64,000 nt of DNA from Gordonia humi (lineage in GTDB: Bacteria; Actinomycetota; Actinomycetes; Mycobacteriales; Mycobacteriaceae), in contig NZ_JACIFP010000001.1 in the NCBI RefSeq assembly GCF_014197435.1, positions 1,054,001-1,118,000 of the forward strand, in the 5' to 3' direction. The notes under the pieces are model-generated. The model saw nothing but the letters and a program-made list of their open reading frames with translations, ran no database searches and was not told where the DNA came from. Numbering within the stretch: position 1 is the first letter of the stretch; the number at the start of each line of letters is the position of its first letter. Made by a program: the position numbers and the translations under genes. Below, in pieces: positions 16,136-26,781 of this stretch.

Positions 16136-16915
16136 CTAGAGCCAGAACGCGAACAGATGCCAGCCGTACCAGATGAAGCCCGTCTCCAGGCCGAACAGGT
16201 GCATCACGCCCATCACGAGGCTGAAGAACGCGTCGTTGAGCGGCGGCAGCCACAGCAGCACCAGCAGGATCAGGAAGCCGAACGGCGCGATCTTCGCCGC
16301 GGCGCGGCGTACGTCCCACGACAGATACGGCTCGATCGCTCCGTAGCCGTCGAAGCCCGGCACCGGAATCAGATTCAAGATCAACGCGGTGAACTGTAGG
16401 AACGCGAGCATCGAGAGCGCGGCCCACAGATTCGCGTTGCCGGCGGAGATCGGCATCGCCACCAGGACGAGGCACAGCACCACACCGAGGACCAGATTCG
16501 CGGCCGGCCCGGCCAACGACACCCTGGTGCGCTGCGACCGGGTGAACCCGGCCTGATTCACGTAGACGGCGCCGCCCGGGAAACCGATGCCGCCCAACGC
16601 GATGATCAACAGCGGCAACGCGATCGACAGACCCGGATGGGTGTACTTCAACGGATTCAACGTCAGGTAGCCGCGCAGTTCGGTGGAACGGTCGCCGTAC
16701 CGGAACGCCGTGAACGCGTGTCCGAACTCGTGCAGGCACAGCGAGATCACCCAGCCCGAGAGGACCAGCAGGATCGCGCCGAGCGTCGCTGTCGCCGAGT
16801 CCTCGTATCCGGACGAGACGAGGATCGCGACGCCTGCGGCGAAAGCGACGCACAGACCCAGGAACACCGGACCCGGGCGCACCGACTTCAGTGCGGCGAC
16901 GGCGGGGGTGCTCAC
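16136..16915 (-). CDS. Site-2-type (M50) membrane metalloprotease, Rv0359-like
   Basis: A 259-residue polytopic zinc protease. HEFGH (in SLCLHEFGHAFTAFRYGD, about residue 55) supplies two zinc His residues and the catalytic Glu; LNLIPVPGFDGYGA (about 195) is the NPxxGxDG-type motif with the third ligand Asp. Four to six TM segments flank them. No PDZ domain, so it belongs to the compact M50 group. Start GTG 16915 overlaps the stop of the upstream gene by four bases (GTGA), which marks translational coupling with the Rv0358-like gene. Substrate unknown; relatives cleave membrane-bound regulators. Confidence 0.88.
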   Translation of the reverse strand: MSTPAVAALKSVRPGPVFLGLCVAFAAGVAILVSSGYEDSATATLGAILLVLSGWVISLCLHEFGHAFTAFRYGDRSTELRGYLTLNPLKYTHPGLSIALPLLIIALGGIGFPGGAVYVNQAGFTRSQRTRVSLAGPAANLVLGVVLCLVLVAMPISAGNANLWAALSMLAFLQFTALILNLIPVPGFDGYGAIEPYLSWDVRRAAAKIAPFGFLILLVLLWLPPLNDAFFSLVMGVMHLFGLETGFIWYGWHLFAFWL

Positions 16916-17553
16916 GTGCCGACGAGCTTCCAGTCGATGTGATGCCGGTAGAACGTCGATCGCTTCACCGTGCGCTCGGTGACGACGCCCTCGCGCTCCA
17001 CCACGAGATTGCTGCCCCCGGTCTGCACCGCCCGGCCCTGCTTCCAGCCGCCGGGCAGCCACCGCGCGACACGCCCGCGCACTCCCGGCTCGCTGAGGAT
17101 CGGCTCGATCTCCACGGCGTCCACCTCACCGTCGAACAGACGCTCCGAGTCGACGTACGTCTCACCGTGCAGCTTGGCGCCCTCGGCGCCGAGATGGCGG
17201 GCCCGACCGACCAGCACCGTCGCCGCGTCGTCGCGGATCAACGGCAGGCTCTGCGCCACGCCCGACTCGGCGAGCGCCATCGCGTTGGCTCCGTGCTTGA
17301 GGTTGTACACCTTGGTCGCCGGCGTCTCATGCGGTGCGACATAAGCGATCTCGACATCCAGTCGGTCCTGCTTCATGATCGCGGCAACGATCTCCGAGAG
17401 GAACACGTCCGGCTGCACCCCGGACTCGTCGGCGGTCGGCGGGGCGACGATCACCCGGGTCAGGTCGGGGTCCTCGAGGGCCTGGGCGACCAGAACCGCG
17501 GTAGTCGGCCCGTCCGCGGCGCCGATAGTCGGGGCGAGAAGTGTAGATGACAC
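16912..17553 (-). CDS. Rv0358-like protein of unknown function
   Basis: A 213-residue soluble protein without TM or recognised catalytic motif. The first half reads like a Rossmann-type alpha/beta domain (TRVIVAPPTADESG, IAYVAPHETPATKVYNLKHG). The second half contains GGWKQGRAVQTGGSNLVVER. It is collinear in position with Rv0358, directly upstream of the M50 protease and divergent from purA, as in M. tuberculosis. Coupling with the protease suggests a shared job, but the sequence gives no function. Confidence 0.82.
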   Translation of the reverse strand: MSSTLLAPTIGAADGPTTAVLVAQALEDPDLTRVIVAPPTADESGVQPDVFLSEIVAAIMKQDRLDVEIAYVAPHETPATKVYNLKHGANAMALAESGVAQSLPLIRDDAATVLVGRARHLGAEGAKLHGETYVDSERLFDGEVDAVEIEPILSEPGVRGRVARWLPGGWKQGRAVQTGGSNLVVEREGVVTERTVKRSTFYRHHIDWKLVGT

Positions 17554-17567
17554 GGCTACCAGGGTAA

Positions 17568-18944
<1,377 letters not shown>

Positions 18945-18961
18945 CCCGGAGACGAAGACAG

Positions 18962-20542
18962 GTGTGGCGACCGAGCTTCAACCGTGACTACGGTTCGATT
19001 CTGCTCGGATCCGCCGACCAGTCGATGCGCGTACAGCGGATCCGGATCCAACTCTGGCTGACATTCGCGGTGGTCACGGCCAACCTCATCGGCATCGTCA
19101 TCGCGATCAGTCTGGTGCTGTTCGGCATACCTGAGCCGACGTTCCTGCGTGGCGATCTGGTGCTGATCAACTTCGTCGCCGCCCCGCTGTACATCGTCGG
19201 GGCGTTGATCCTCGGTGTCAGCGTCGGCACGGCGTCGACGGTCCGTGCGGTGCGCTGGTCGATCGACGACCGGGTTCCGTCCCGCAGGGATGCGCGACGA
19301 GCCCGCAAGTCCCAGCGTCGCCTCGTCATGCTGCAGGGTGTGCTGTGGTTCGGCGGGGCCGCGGTCCTCGGGCTGCTGTACGGGCTCGTCGATCCCGAGC
19401 TGATTCCCAAAGCCGTCCTCATCACGTTGATGTGCGGCCTCGTCGTGGTGTCGATCGCGAGTCTGTTCACCGAGACCCTCCTGCGTCCGGTGTGGGCCAA
19501 GATCATGGAGGCGGGGCTCGACACGCGAGGCACGTCGGTCCGCTCGCGTGCGATCACGAGTTGGCTCATCGGCACCGGAGTCCCTCTACTGGGCATCACG
19601 CTCGTGGTGCTGTTCGGCGCGCTGCGCGAGGAGACCAGCAAGTCCGTGATGTTCGTGTCGGTGACGGTCCTCGCCGTCGTCGCGGGCGCCGTCGGTCTGC
19701 TGACCACCTTCCTGTTCGTCTGGAGCATCACCGGTCCGCTGCAGAGCGTGCGCACCGGGATGGCGAGCGTCCGGCACGGCGACGTCGGCCGGGACGTCGA
19801 CCTCGTCGTCTACGACGGCTCCGAGCTCGGCGAACTCCAGCACGGCTTCAACACGATGGTCGCCGGACTGCGGGAACAGGAACGCCTCCGCGACCTGTTC
19901 GGTCGCCACGTCGGGCGGGACGTCGCGGCGGCCGCACTGCGGCGCGATCCCGAACTAGGCGGCACCGAACAGGTCGTCGCCGTGATCTTCGTGGACGTCA
20001 TCGGGTCGACGACTCTCGCCGAGAAACGTTCGCCCACCGAGGTCGTCGCCCTACTCAACCGCTTCTTCGCGGTGATCGTCGACGCCACCGAGCGCAACGG
20101 GGGACTGGTCAACAAGTTCGAGGGCGACGCCGTGCTGGCGATCTTCGGAGCCCCGGTGGAACTCGACGAGCCCGCCACCGCGGCGCTGACCGCGGCCCGG
20201 GAGATCGCCGACGGGCTCGCCGCCGGCGTTCCCGAGATCGCGGCGGGGATCGGCGTCAGCTACGGCACCGTGGTGGCAGGCAACGTCGGTGCGGTCCAGC
20301 GCTTCGAGTACACGGTGATCGGCGACCCGGTGAACGAGGGAGCGCGCCTCTCCGAGGTCGCCAAGGACGATCCGCGTCGGCCCGTCGCCTCCCAGCGTGC
20401 GATCGACGCGGCGTCGTCGGACGAGAGCGCGCGATGGACCCACTGGCGCGATGAGACCCTGCGCGGGCGGACCGAGCCGACGCCGGTCTACCGGGTGCTC
20501 GACCGACCTGTCTCCGGCCCCGATCGAGACCTCGCCCCGTAA
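18962..20542 (+). CDS. Membrane adenylate cyclase, class III, six TM + HAMP
   Basis: A 526-residue cyclase of the Rv1318c/Rv1319c/Rv1320c/Rv3645 type. Six TM segments (about 32-54, 69-93, 122-142, 149-170, 201-220, 229-254), HAMP domain 255-307, then the catalytic domain. The two metal-binding Asp are D345 ([11 protein letters not shown]) and D389 ([14 protein letters not shown]); K385 and the Asp in [14 protein letters not shown] fit adenine recognition, and the Asn/Arg of NEGARL fit transition-state binding. It should make cAMP from ATP. GTG 18962 is in frame 17 bases after purA; an ATG at about 19025 would remove only 21 residues. It lies between purA and purT but is not itself a purine enzyme. 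Confidence 0.9.
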   Translation: MWRPSFNRDYGSILLGSADQSMRVQRIRIQLWLTFAVVTANLIGIVIAISLVLFGIPEPTFLRGDLVLINFVAAPLYIVGALILGVSVGTASTVRAVRWSIDDRVPSRRDARRARKSQRRLVMLQGVLWFGGAAVLGLLYGLVDPELIPKAVLITLMCGLVVVSIASLFTETLLRPVWAKIMEAGLDTRGTSVRSRAITSWLIGTGVPLLGITLVVLFGALREETSKSVMFVSVTVLAVVAGAVGLLTTFLFVWSITGPLQSVRTGMASVRHGDVGRDVDLVVYDGSELGELQHGFNTMVAGLREQERLRDLFGRHVGRDVAAAALRRDPELGGTEQVVAVIFVDVIGSTTLAEKRSPTEVVALLNRFFAVIVDATERNGGLVNKFEGDAVLAIFGAPVELDEPATAALTAAREIADGLAAGVPEIAAGIGVSYGTVVAGNVGAVQRFEYTVIGDPVNEGARLSEVAKDDPRRPVASQRAIDAASSDESARWTHWRDETLRGRTEPTPVYRVLDRPVSGPDRDLAP

Positions 20543-20552
20543 ACTCGGCCGC

Positions 20553-22010
20553 ATGGCAACCGTGATCGGAACCCCGCTGTCTCCCAGCGCGGTCAGAGTC
20601 CTCCTTCTCGGCTCCGGCGAACTCGGCAAAGAGGTGACGATCGCCCTGCAGCGCTTCGGCGTCGAGGTGATCGCCGTCGACCGGTACGCCGACGCACCCG
20701 CGCACCAGGTGGCCCACCACGCCGAGGTCATCGACATGACCGACGCGGCGCAGGTCCGCGCCGTGATCGACAAGCACCGGCCGCACTATGTGCTCCCGGA
20801 GATCGAGGCGATCGCCACCGAGGCCCTCGAAGACGTCGAGAAGGAGGGCGTCGCCGAGGTCATCCCCAGCGCGAAGGCCGTGTCGGCCACGCTCGACCGC
20901 GAGCGGATCCGGCGCCTCGCCGACGAGGAGCTCGGACTCCCGACGTCGCCGTACCTGTTCGCCGGTTCGCTCGAGGAGATGCGCCGCGCCGTCGAGGCGA
21001 TCGGCTATCCGTGCGTGGTGAAGCCGGTCATGTCGTCCTCGGGCAAGGGCCAGAGCGTCCTGTACGGGCCGGGCGACGTCGACGCCGCCTGGGAGTCGGC
21101 GCGCACCGGAGCCCGGGTCAACAACGACCGCGTGATCATCGAGGGCTTCGTCGACTTCGACTACGAGATCACCCTGCTCACGGTTCGCGCCGTCGACCCC
21201 GCGACCGGGGCGCTGGCGACCTACTTCTGCGACCCGATCGGGCACCGGCAGGTGGCCGGCGACTACGTCGAGAGCTGGCAGCCGCAGCCGATGAGCGAGA
21301 TCGCATACGGCACCGCGCGGTCGGTGGCCGCGCGGATCGCGACGGCGATGGGCAACGGAGGAACCAGCGGGCGCGGCGTGTTCGGCGTCGAACTGTTCGT
21401 CAAGGGCGACGAGGTGTACTTCTCCGAGGTGAGTCCCCGCCCGCACGACACCGGCCTGGTCACGATGGCGTCGCAGCGACTCTCCGAGTTCGAGCTGCAC
21501 GCGCGCGCCGTGCTCGGACTCCCCGTCGACACGAGCGCGGTGTCGCCCGGAGCCTCGGCGGTCGTCTACGGGCGGCACGACGCCGAGGGCATCAAGTTCG
21601 CCGGCGTGGCGCAGGCGCTGGCCGACCCCGCCGTCGATCTCCGGCTGTTCGGCAAGCCGGAGAGTTTCGCTCGGCGCCGCATGGGCGTCGTCCTCGCGGT
21701 CGGTCCCGACACCGAGACCGCCCGGCAGCGGGCCACCCGTGCCGCCGAACTCGTGCAGCCGCTGCTCGCCGACGCCGAGGAGCCGTCGGCTCCGCCGACC
21801 ATCGGGCAGGAGACGGTCGCCATACCGCGACCGGACGCTCCGCCGCGTCCCGTGCACCCCGGTCCGCCGCCGCGTCGCCCGCATCCGGGTCCGCCGCAGC
21901 CGCCGCCGGGGCGGCCCGGCCCGGGGCGTCCGGGGCCCGCGGGACCGGCCGGACCGCGCCCGTCGGCACCGCCTCCGCCGCCCCCTCCCGGGCCTCGTCC
22001 GCCGGCCTGA
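20553..22010 (+). CDS. purT: Formate-dependent GAR transformylase with a proline-rich tail
   Basis: ATP-grasp enzyme that makes formylglycinamide ribonucleotide from GAR, formate and ATP; a folate-independent route for purine step three. The ATP-grasp core is residues 1 to about 405: [38 protein letters not shown] (P-loop-like), and [21 protein letters not shown]. It is 485 residues whereas family members are about 390-420; the extra C-terminal 75 or so residues are almost only Pro, Gly, Arg and Ala. I see no frameshift that would explain this. ATG 20553 is ten bases after the cyclase stop, no clear ribosome site. Confidence 0.93.
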   Translation: MATVIGTPLSPSAVRVLLLGSGELGKEVTIALQRFGVEVIAVDRYADAPAHQVAHHAEVIDMTDAAQVRAVIDKHRPHYVLPEIEAIATEALEDVEKEGVAEVIPSAKAVSATLDRERIRRLADEELGLPTSPYLFAGSLEEMRRAVEAIGYPCVVKPVMSSSGKGQSVLYGPGDVDAAWESARTGARVNNDRVIIEGFVDFDYEITLLTVRAVDPATGALATYFCDPIGHRQVAGDYVESWQPQPMSEIAYGTARSVAARIATAMGNGGTSGRGVFGVELFVKGDEVYFSEVSPRPHDTGLVTMASQRLSEFELHARAVLGLPVDTSAVSPGASAVVYGRHDAEGIKFAGVAQALADPAVDLRLFGKPESFARRRMGVVLAVGPDTETARQRATRAAELVQPLLADAEEPSAPPTIGQETVAIPRPDAPPRPVHPGPPPRRPHPGPPQPPPGRPGPGRPGPAGPAGPRPSAPPPPPPPGPRPPA

Positions 22011-22051
22011 TTCCTGTCGTCCGTTCGTGGGCACTTGTCTCAGTAACCTGT

Positions 22052-22077
22052 GCATTACCTGAACAGATCGGTAACGC
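22052..22077. promoter_or_regulatory. Inverted repeat upstream of a secreted protein gene
   Basis: GCATTACC (22052-22059) and GGTAACGC (22070-22077), 8-bp arms with one mismatch and a 10-base spacer, in the 197-base leader of the secreted protein. A further GTAAC is at 22043-22047. Direct GTAAC repeats recall MtrA-type sites, but the match is loose. Confidence 0.3.
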
Positions 22078-22207
22078 ACGTATGTGTTCGGGCCGATAGG
22101 CAGGTAAGGGTGGAAGACGTAGATCACGACGTGAACCACCCGGTGCGCTGCGGTTCACACGGTGATTGCAGCCCTACTCGCTACAGGTGAAACGAAAGGT
22201 GCTCATC

Positions 22208-22798
22208 ATGAGGAAGACCCTGAAACGCGCAGCGGCGAGCATCGCTGCAGTCGGTGCCATCGGCGCGGGAACGATCGTCGCGATGCCCGAGGCGCACGCG
22301 GCCACCCCCGGCGACCTGCAGATGGTCGGCGGCGTGAACTGCGAGTTCAAGAAGTGGGGACCCAACTGGAACTCGGGTCCCATCTGGCAGATGCACCGCC
22401 ACATGGGCGTCAAGAACATCGGCGGCTCCACCATGACCCATGTGAAGGTCACCGAACTCTTCGGCGCCACCAAGCAGGTGCCCGCCATGAAGAAGGCCGA
22501 CCTGACCAAGGCCGGCGTCAAGAACGCCCGGGACACCAAGGCCGGCGAACTCCTCCCGGGCCAGACCTTCACCGCGTTCACCAGCACCTGGCAGGGCTGC
22601 TGGCCGTCGTCGATCTCCGGCTACGCCATCGGCGACCAGGTCGAGAACATCTTCAACAACGCGGGCTTCTGGTGGAATCTGCGCCAGATCGAGCCGAAGG
22701 CTCCGAAGCAGACTCAGCCGACCACGTCCGCGAGCGGCGCACTCGTCGCCTCGAAGGCCGAGGTCCTCACGGCGGTCGCCGAGAGCCCCGTGCGCTGA
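22208..22798 (+). CDS. Secreted protein of unknown function
   Basis: A 196-residue precursor. Residues 1-31 are a Sec signal peptide (MRKTLKRAAASIAAVGAIG, cleavage after AHA at about 31). The mature part is 165 residues, with two Cys (GVNCEFKKWG and TWQGCWPSS) that could form a disulfide, many Trp and Lys, and a Thr/Ser-rich tail. I recognise no family. GAAAGG lies eight bases before ATG 22208. The gene has a 197-base leader with inverted repeats and ends in a very strong hairpin. Confidence 0.85.
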   Translation: MRKTLKRAAASIAAVGAIGAGTIVAMPEAHAATPGDLQMVGGVNCEFKKWGPNWNSGPIWQMHRHMGVKNIGGSTMTHVKVTELFGATKQVPAMKKADLTKAGVKNARDTKAGELLPGQTFTAFTSTWQGCWPSSISGYAIGDQVENIFNNAGFWWNLRQIEPKAPKQTQPTTSASGALVASKAEVLTAVAESPVR

Positions 22799-22814
22799 TC
22801 TGACGGTCGAGACA

Positions 22815-22859
22815 GCCGAACGGCGCTGCGGTTCCCACGGAACCGCAGCGCCGTTCGGC
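22815..22859. terminator. 21-bp hairpin terminator, convergent genes
   Basis: A perfect 21-bp stem (22815-22835 with 22839-22859) and a 3-base loop between the secreted protein gene and the convergent fprA. No U-tract. Confidence 0.85.
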
Positions 22860-22916
22860 GTCGCAGGACCGCCGATCACGCAGTGAGATCGACGGCCTGC
22901 GCGGGATGGATCGGGC

Positions 22917-24305
22917 CTACTTCTGGACCTTGTGCGGCTCGGAGGCCGCGAGCATGTCGTCGCGCTCGACGACCTTGATGCGCTCACGGCCTTCGGCGGC
23001 GCCCAGGGCGCGCTCGTGCTCGTCGAGGCGGTACCAGCCGTCCCACGTGGTGAACGGAATGCTGCGCGACTCCAGAAGCGCGACGACGTCGTCCTCACCC
23101 GGAGCGGCGGGCTCGTTGAGCGAACCGGCCTTCAGATCCTCGAGGATGCACTCGACGGTCTCGTTCGCATCGCCCTTGGTGTGCCCGATCAGACCGACCG
23201 GACCGCGCTTGATCCATCCGGTCGTGTACAGCCCCGTCAGATGCCGGCCGTCGTCGAAGACGCGTCCGGCCTCGTTCGGGATCACCCCGGCCTGGTCGTC
23301 GAACGGGATCTCCGGGAGATTGTCCGAGAGGTAGCCGACGGCGCGGTAGATCGCGGTCACGTCCCACTCGCGGAAGGTGCCGGTCGGCTTGACGTTGCCG
23401 GTGCCGTCGAGTTCGGTGCGCTCGGTCCGCAGGCCCACGACCTTGCCGTCGGCGCCCAGCACCTCGACGGGGTTCTCGAAGAAGTGCAGGAACAGCTTGT
23501 GGATCGCACCCTGCTTCGGCTCGCGGATCGCGTAGTTCTCGATGATCGTGGCGACCTGGTCGGTGATCTTGCTCGAACGGCGCGCGACGGCCGAGCCCTC
23601 GTCGTACTCGATGTCCTCGGGGTCGACGATCACCTCGATGTTCGGCGAGTGGTCGAGCTCCTTGAGTTCGAGCGGGGTGAACTTGGCCTGCGCCGGGCCG
23701 CGACGCCCGAACACGTGGACCTCGACGGCCTTGTTGGTCTTCAACCCCTCGTACACGTTGGCCGGGATCTCGGTCGGCAGCAGCTCGTCGCCGGTCTTGG
23801 CGAGCACGCGCGCCACGTCGAGAGCCACGTTGCCGACGCCGATCACGGCGACCTTCTCCTCCTCCAACGGCCAGGTGCGCGAGAAGTCGGGGTGCCCGTC
23901 GTACCAGGCGACGAACTCGCCCGCACCGTAGGAGCGGTCGAGATCGATGCCCGGGATGTGCATCCCGCGGTCGTCGGTGGCGCCGGTGGAGAACACGACG
24001 GCGTCGTAGTGGTTCTTCAGATCGGCGAGGGTGATGTCGGTGCCGTAGTCGATGTTGCCGAGCAGGCGGACCTGAGGCTTGTCGAGGACCTTGTGCAGTG
24101 CGGTGATGATGCCCTTGATGCGCGGATGATCCGGGGCGACGCCGTAGCGGATCAGACCGAACGGTGCGGGCATCCGCTCGTACAGATCGATGCTCACACC
24201 TCGCTCACCGGCGGTGTCGGACTTCATCAGGGCGTCGGCACAGTAGATTCCGGCCGGTCCGGCCCCGACGATCGCGACCCGAAGCGGGCGGTTGGTGTCA
24301 GTCAT
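22917..24305 (-). CDS. fprA: NADPH-ferredoxin (adrenodoxin-type) reductase FprA
   Basis: A 462-residue FAD/NADP enzyme that passes electrons from NADPH to ferredoxins, for example those serving cytochromes P450. FAD motif VAIVGAGPAGIYCADAL at 9-25; GLIRYGVAPDHPRIK is the adrenodoxin-reductase signature; NADP site VAVIGVGNVALDVAR at about 152-166; VHVFGRRGPAQAKFT carries the 2'-phosphate Arg; TTGWIKRGPVGLIG near 370. No ferredoxin domain is fused. A perfect TGAGGT-GA-ACCTCA palindrome lies about 80 bases upstream. Confidence 0.95.
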   Translation of the reverse strand: MTDTNRPLRVAIVGAGPAGIYCADALMKSDTAGERGVSIDLYERMPAPFGLIRYGVAPDHPRIKGIITALHKVLDKPQVRLLGNIDYGTDITLADLKNHYDAVVFSTGATDDRGMHIPGIDLDRSYGAGEFVAWYDGHPDFSRTWPLEEEKVAVIGVGNVALDVARVLAKTGDELLPTEIPANVYEGLKTNKAVEVHVFGRRGPAQAKFTPLELKELDHSPNIEVIVDPEDIEYDEGSAVARRSSKITDQVATIIENYAIREPKQGAIHKLFLHFFENPVEVLGADGKVVGLRTERTELDGTGNVKPTGTFREWDVTAIYRAVGYLSDNLPEIPFDDQAGVIPNEAGRVFDDGRHLTGLYTTGWIKRGPVGLIGHTKGDANETVECILEDLKAGSLNEPAAPGEDDVVALLESRSIPFTTWDGWYRLDEHERALGAAEGRERIKVVERDDMLAASEPHKVQK

Positions 24306-24385
24306 GTCCTGGTGCTTCCTCGGCTGGATGGAGTGCTGTCGCCCTCTACGTTAATTCGTCGGCAGACGTGACCAAAATCTGTTAG

Positions 24386-24399
24386 TGAGGTGAACCTCA
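24386..24399. promoter_or_regulatory. 14-bp palindrome upstream of fprA
   Basis: TGAGGT-GA-ACCTCA, perfect 6-bp arms, 81 bases before the fprA start. Immediately downstream on the minus strand are TTGGTC and TAACGT spaced by 16 bases, a plausible promoter. The palindrome shares ACCT/AGGT halves with DtxR/IdeR boxes, but the full 19-bp consensus is matched only at about 12 positions. Confidence 0.4.
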
Positions 24400-24509
24400 G
24401 CTGCATCGAGCGTGACCCAAACTCTTGACGCCGACGCACCGATATGCGGTGCGAACTGGGCGGGACGTGCCGCGAGCCGTCTCAGGATGCGTCGTTAGAC
24501 TTCGAAGTC

Positions 24510-25004
24510 ATGAGCGCGAAGCGGACCGACGAGACGACGCCCGGCGACTTGCCCGACTCCGGGTCCGGCACCCGGTCGTGGCGGGCGGCGCTGCCGTTCA
24601 TCATCGCGCTGGGAGCGGCCGTCGTCGTTCTCATCGTCATCGGCGTGTCGCACCTGACACGTCCCGCCGAGGAGCGGGTGAGCGACGACGCGAAGGTCCA
24701 GTACGTCGTCAACGACGTCTACAGCGCTCGGAACTCGCTCAACTATGAACTGTTCCGAGACTCCCACTGCGAGAAGGACGTTCGCGCTGCGGGCTTCCCG
24801 TCGGCTAAGCAGTTCGCCGATGACAACCGTGCGGACCGCGACCGCGACGGCAAGCTCGTCGTGCCGGAGATGAACGTCGAGGTGACCGGCGATCGCGCCG
24901 CGGTGACCGTGCACGAGCACCGCGAGAACACCGAAGACCGTAAGACCACGACGGATCTCACCCTGACCAAGCAGGGCGACGACTGGAAGGTGTGCACCTC
25001 GTGA
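24510..25004 (+). CDS. Rv0361-like small membrane-anchored protein
   Basis: A 164-residue protein with one TM helix (about 31-52) and an outer domain of 110 residues. Two cysteines (SHCEKDV and the terminal GDDWKVCTS) are placed as in the protein at 12117, with which it shares the C-terminal fold (a DUF4878/NTF2-like domain by pattern). A TAGACT -10-like hexamer at 24496-24501 puts the start point at the ATG, so it may be leaderless. Its stop overlaps the rhodanese start (GTGA), making an operon with it and metZ. Function unknown. Confidence 0.82.
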   Translation: MSAKRTDETTPGDLPDSGSGTRSWRAALPFIIALGAAVVVLIVIGVSHLTRPAEERVSDDAKVQYVVNDVYSARNSLNYELFRDSHCEKDVRAAGFPSAKQFADDNRADRDRDGKLVVPEMNVEVTGDRAAVTVHEHRENTEDRKTTTDLTLTKQGDDWKVCTS

Positions 25005-25411
25005 GCTATGCCGGAGACATCACCCCGCGCGAGGCGTGGGATCGACTGCAGACCAACCCCAAGGCAGTCCTCGTCGACTGTCGAACGCATGCGGAGTGGA
25101 GCTTCGTCGGAGTTCCCGACGTGAGTTCGCTCGGTAAGCACGCCGTCTTCGTCGAGTGGATCGACTATCCGCACGGCGCGCGCAACCAGCGATTCGTCGA
25201 GCAACTACGCGAAGCCGGCGTCTCCGACGACGACGAGGTCCTGTTCCTCTGCCGGTCCGGGCAGCGCTCCATCGGTGCGGCCGAGGCCGCCACCGCGGCG
25301 GGCGTCGCGCGGGCGTACAACATTCTCGACGGATTCGAAGGCGGTCTGGACGCCGCCGGTCACCGCGGTTCGGCCGGGTGGCGAGCCGACGACCTTCCCT
25401 GGCGACAGTAG
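25001..25411 (+). CDS. Single-domain rhodanese (sulfurtransferase), Rv0390-like
   Basis: A 136-residue rhodanese domain. The active-site loop is CRSGQRS with nucleophile C84 (in EVLFLCRSGQRSIGAA), so it should carry persulfide sulfur. GTG 25001 overlaps the upstream stop by four bases and the gene ends eight bases before metZ. This is the Rv0390-Rv0391 arrangement. A role in supplying sulfur to O-succinylhomoserine sulfhydrylation is suggested by context only. Confidence 0.92.
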   Translation: MSYAGDITPREAWDRLQTNPKAVLVDCRTHAEWSFVGVPDVSSLGKHAVFVEWIDYPHGARNQRFVEQLREAGVSDDDEVLFLCRSGQRSIGAAEAATAAGVARAYNILDGFEGGLDAAGHRGSAGWRADDLPWRQ

Positions 25412-25419
25412 AGGAGCGT

Positions 25420-26628
25420 GTGAACGCAGTGAGCAACGAACTTCCCGAGTGGGCGTCGCCGGAGACCGTCGCGGTGCGCGGCGGCCTGATGCGGTCCGGC
25501 TTCTTCGAGACCTCCGAGGCGCTCTATCTGAACAGCGGATACGTGTACGAGTCGGCGGAGGCCGCCGAACGTGCGTTCACCGGTGAGGACGAGCGTTTCG
25601 TCTACACGCGGTACGGCAACCCGACCGTCGCGATGTTCCAGGAGCGTCTGCGCCGGATCGAGGGCACCGAGGACTGCTTCGCGACGGCCAGCGGCATGTC
25701 CGCGGTGTTCGTCGCGCTCGGCGCGCTGCTGAAGAAGGGGTCGCGTCTGGTCGCCGCCCGCAGCCTGTTCGGTTCGTGCTTCGTGATCTGCAACGAGATC
25801 CTCCCGTCGTGGGGTGTGGAGACCGTCTTCGTCGACGGCGAGGATCTGTCCCAGTGGGAGGCCGCGCTGGCCGAGCCGACCGATGCGGTGTTCTTCGAGA
25901 CGCCGTCGAATCCGATGCAGGCCGTCGTCGACATCCGGAAGGTCGCCGAGATGGCGCACGCGGCCGGTGCGCAGGTGGTGCTGGACAACGTCTTCGCCAC
26001 GCCGCTTCTGCAGCGCGGCCTCGACATGGGCGCCGATGTGATCGTCTATTCGGGCACCAAGCACATCGACGGCCAGGGACGGGTGATGGGCGGCGCGGTG
26101 CTGGGCACCGAGGAGTTCGTCCAGGGGCCGGTCCGCGAACTGATGCGCCACACGGGTCCGGCCCTCAGCCCGTTCAACGCGTGGGTGATGCTCAAGGGGC
26201 TCGAGACCATGAAGATCCGGATGGATCAGTCGGTCGCGACCGCGCAGCGGATCGCCGAGTTCCTCGATGCCGACTCCCGTGTCGCGAAGGCGATCTACCC
26301 GTTCTTGGCGTCGCATCCGCAATACGAGCTCGCACGGTCGCAGATGTCCGGCGGCGGCACCGTGATCACCTTCGAATTGGCGGGTAAGCCGGGCCAGAGC
26401 GGTAAAGAGCGTGCGTTCGAAGTCCTCAACGGGTTGCAGATCGTCGACATCTCCAACAACCTGGGCGACGCGAAGAGCCTGATCACGCATCCGGCCACCA
26501 CCACGCACCGCGCGATGGGGCCCGAGGGGCGGGCGGCGATCGGCCTCACCGACTCGATGGTGCGCCTGTCCGTCGGACTCGAGGGCGGCGATGATCTGAT
26601 CCGCGATCTGGACATCGCGCTCGGCTGA
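25420..26628 (+). CDS. metZ: O-succinylhomoserine sulfhydrylase
   Basis: PLP enzyme of the Cys/Met family that makes homocysteine from O-succinylhomoserine (or O-acetylhomoserine) and sulfide. It is 402 residues. Tyr in VYTRYGNPTV (about 62-65), SGMSAVFVAL for PLP-phosphate binding, DNVFATP with the pyridine-binding Asp189, and the PLP Lys214 in VYSGTKHIDGQG are all visible. Start GTG 25420 follows GAGGAG at 25411. It ends the Rv0361-like/rhodanese/metZ operon. Confidence 0.95.
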   Translation: MNAVSNELPEWASPETVAVRGGLMRSGFFETSEALYLNSGYVYESAEAAERAFTGEDERFVYTRYGNPTVAMFQERLRRIEGTEDCFATASGMSAVFVALGALLKKGSRLVAARSLFGSCFVICNEILPSWGVETVFVDGEDLSQWEAALAEPTDAVFFETPSNPMQAVVDIRKVAEMAHAAGAQVVLDNVFATPLLQRGLDMGADVIVYSGTKHIDGQGRVMGGAVLGTEEFVQGPVRELMRHTGPALSPFNAWVMLKGLETMKIRMDQSVATAQRIAEFLDADSRVAKAIYPFLASHPQYELARSQMSGGGTVITFELAGKPGQSGKERAFEVLNGLQIVDISNNLGDAKSLITHPATTTHRAMGPEGRAAIGLTDSMVRLSVGLEGGDDLIRDLDIALG

Positions 26629-26781
26629 GAACTCGCCCCGACCGTCCGTGCCGGATCTTGTTCCGAACCGGCGGAGCGGGCGTCTGCGGCGGATTTCGCC
26701 GAACCTGTGATGTGCGTCGCATGCCGCGGCTAGCCTGGGTGGAACTGCACTTGATCGATTGATCTACTCCGGGGGCTGTCG

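Noticed and set aside
24386..24399. A true IdeR/DtxR iron box
   Set aside because: Only about 12 of 19 consensus positions match in the best alignment; kept only as an unassigned palindrome.
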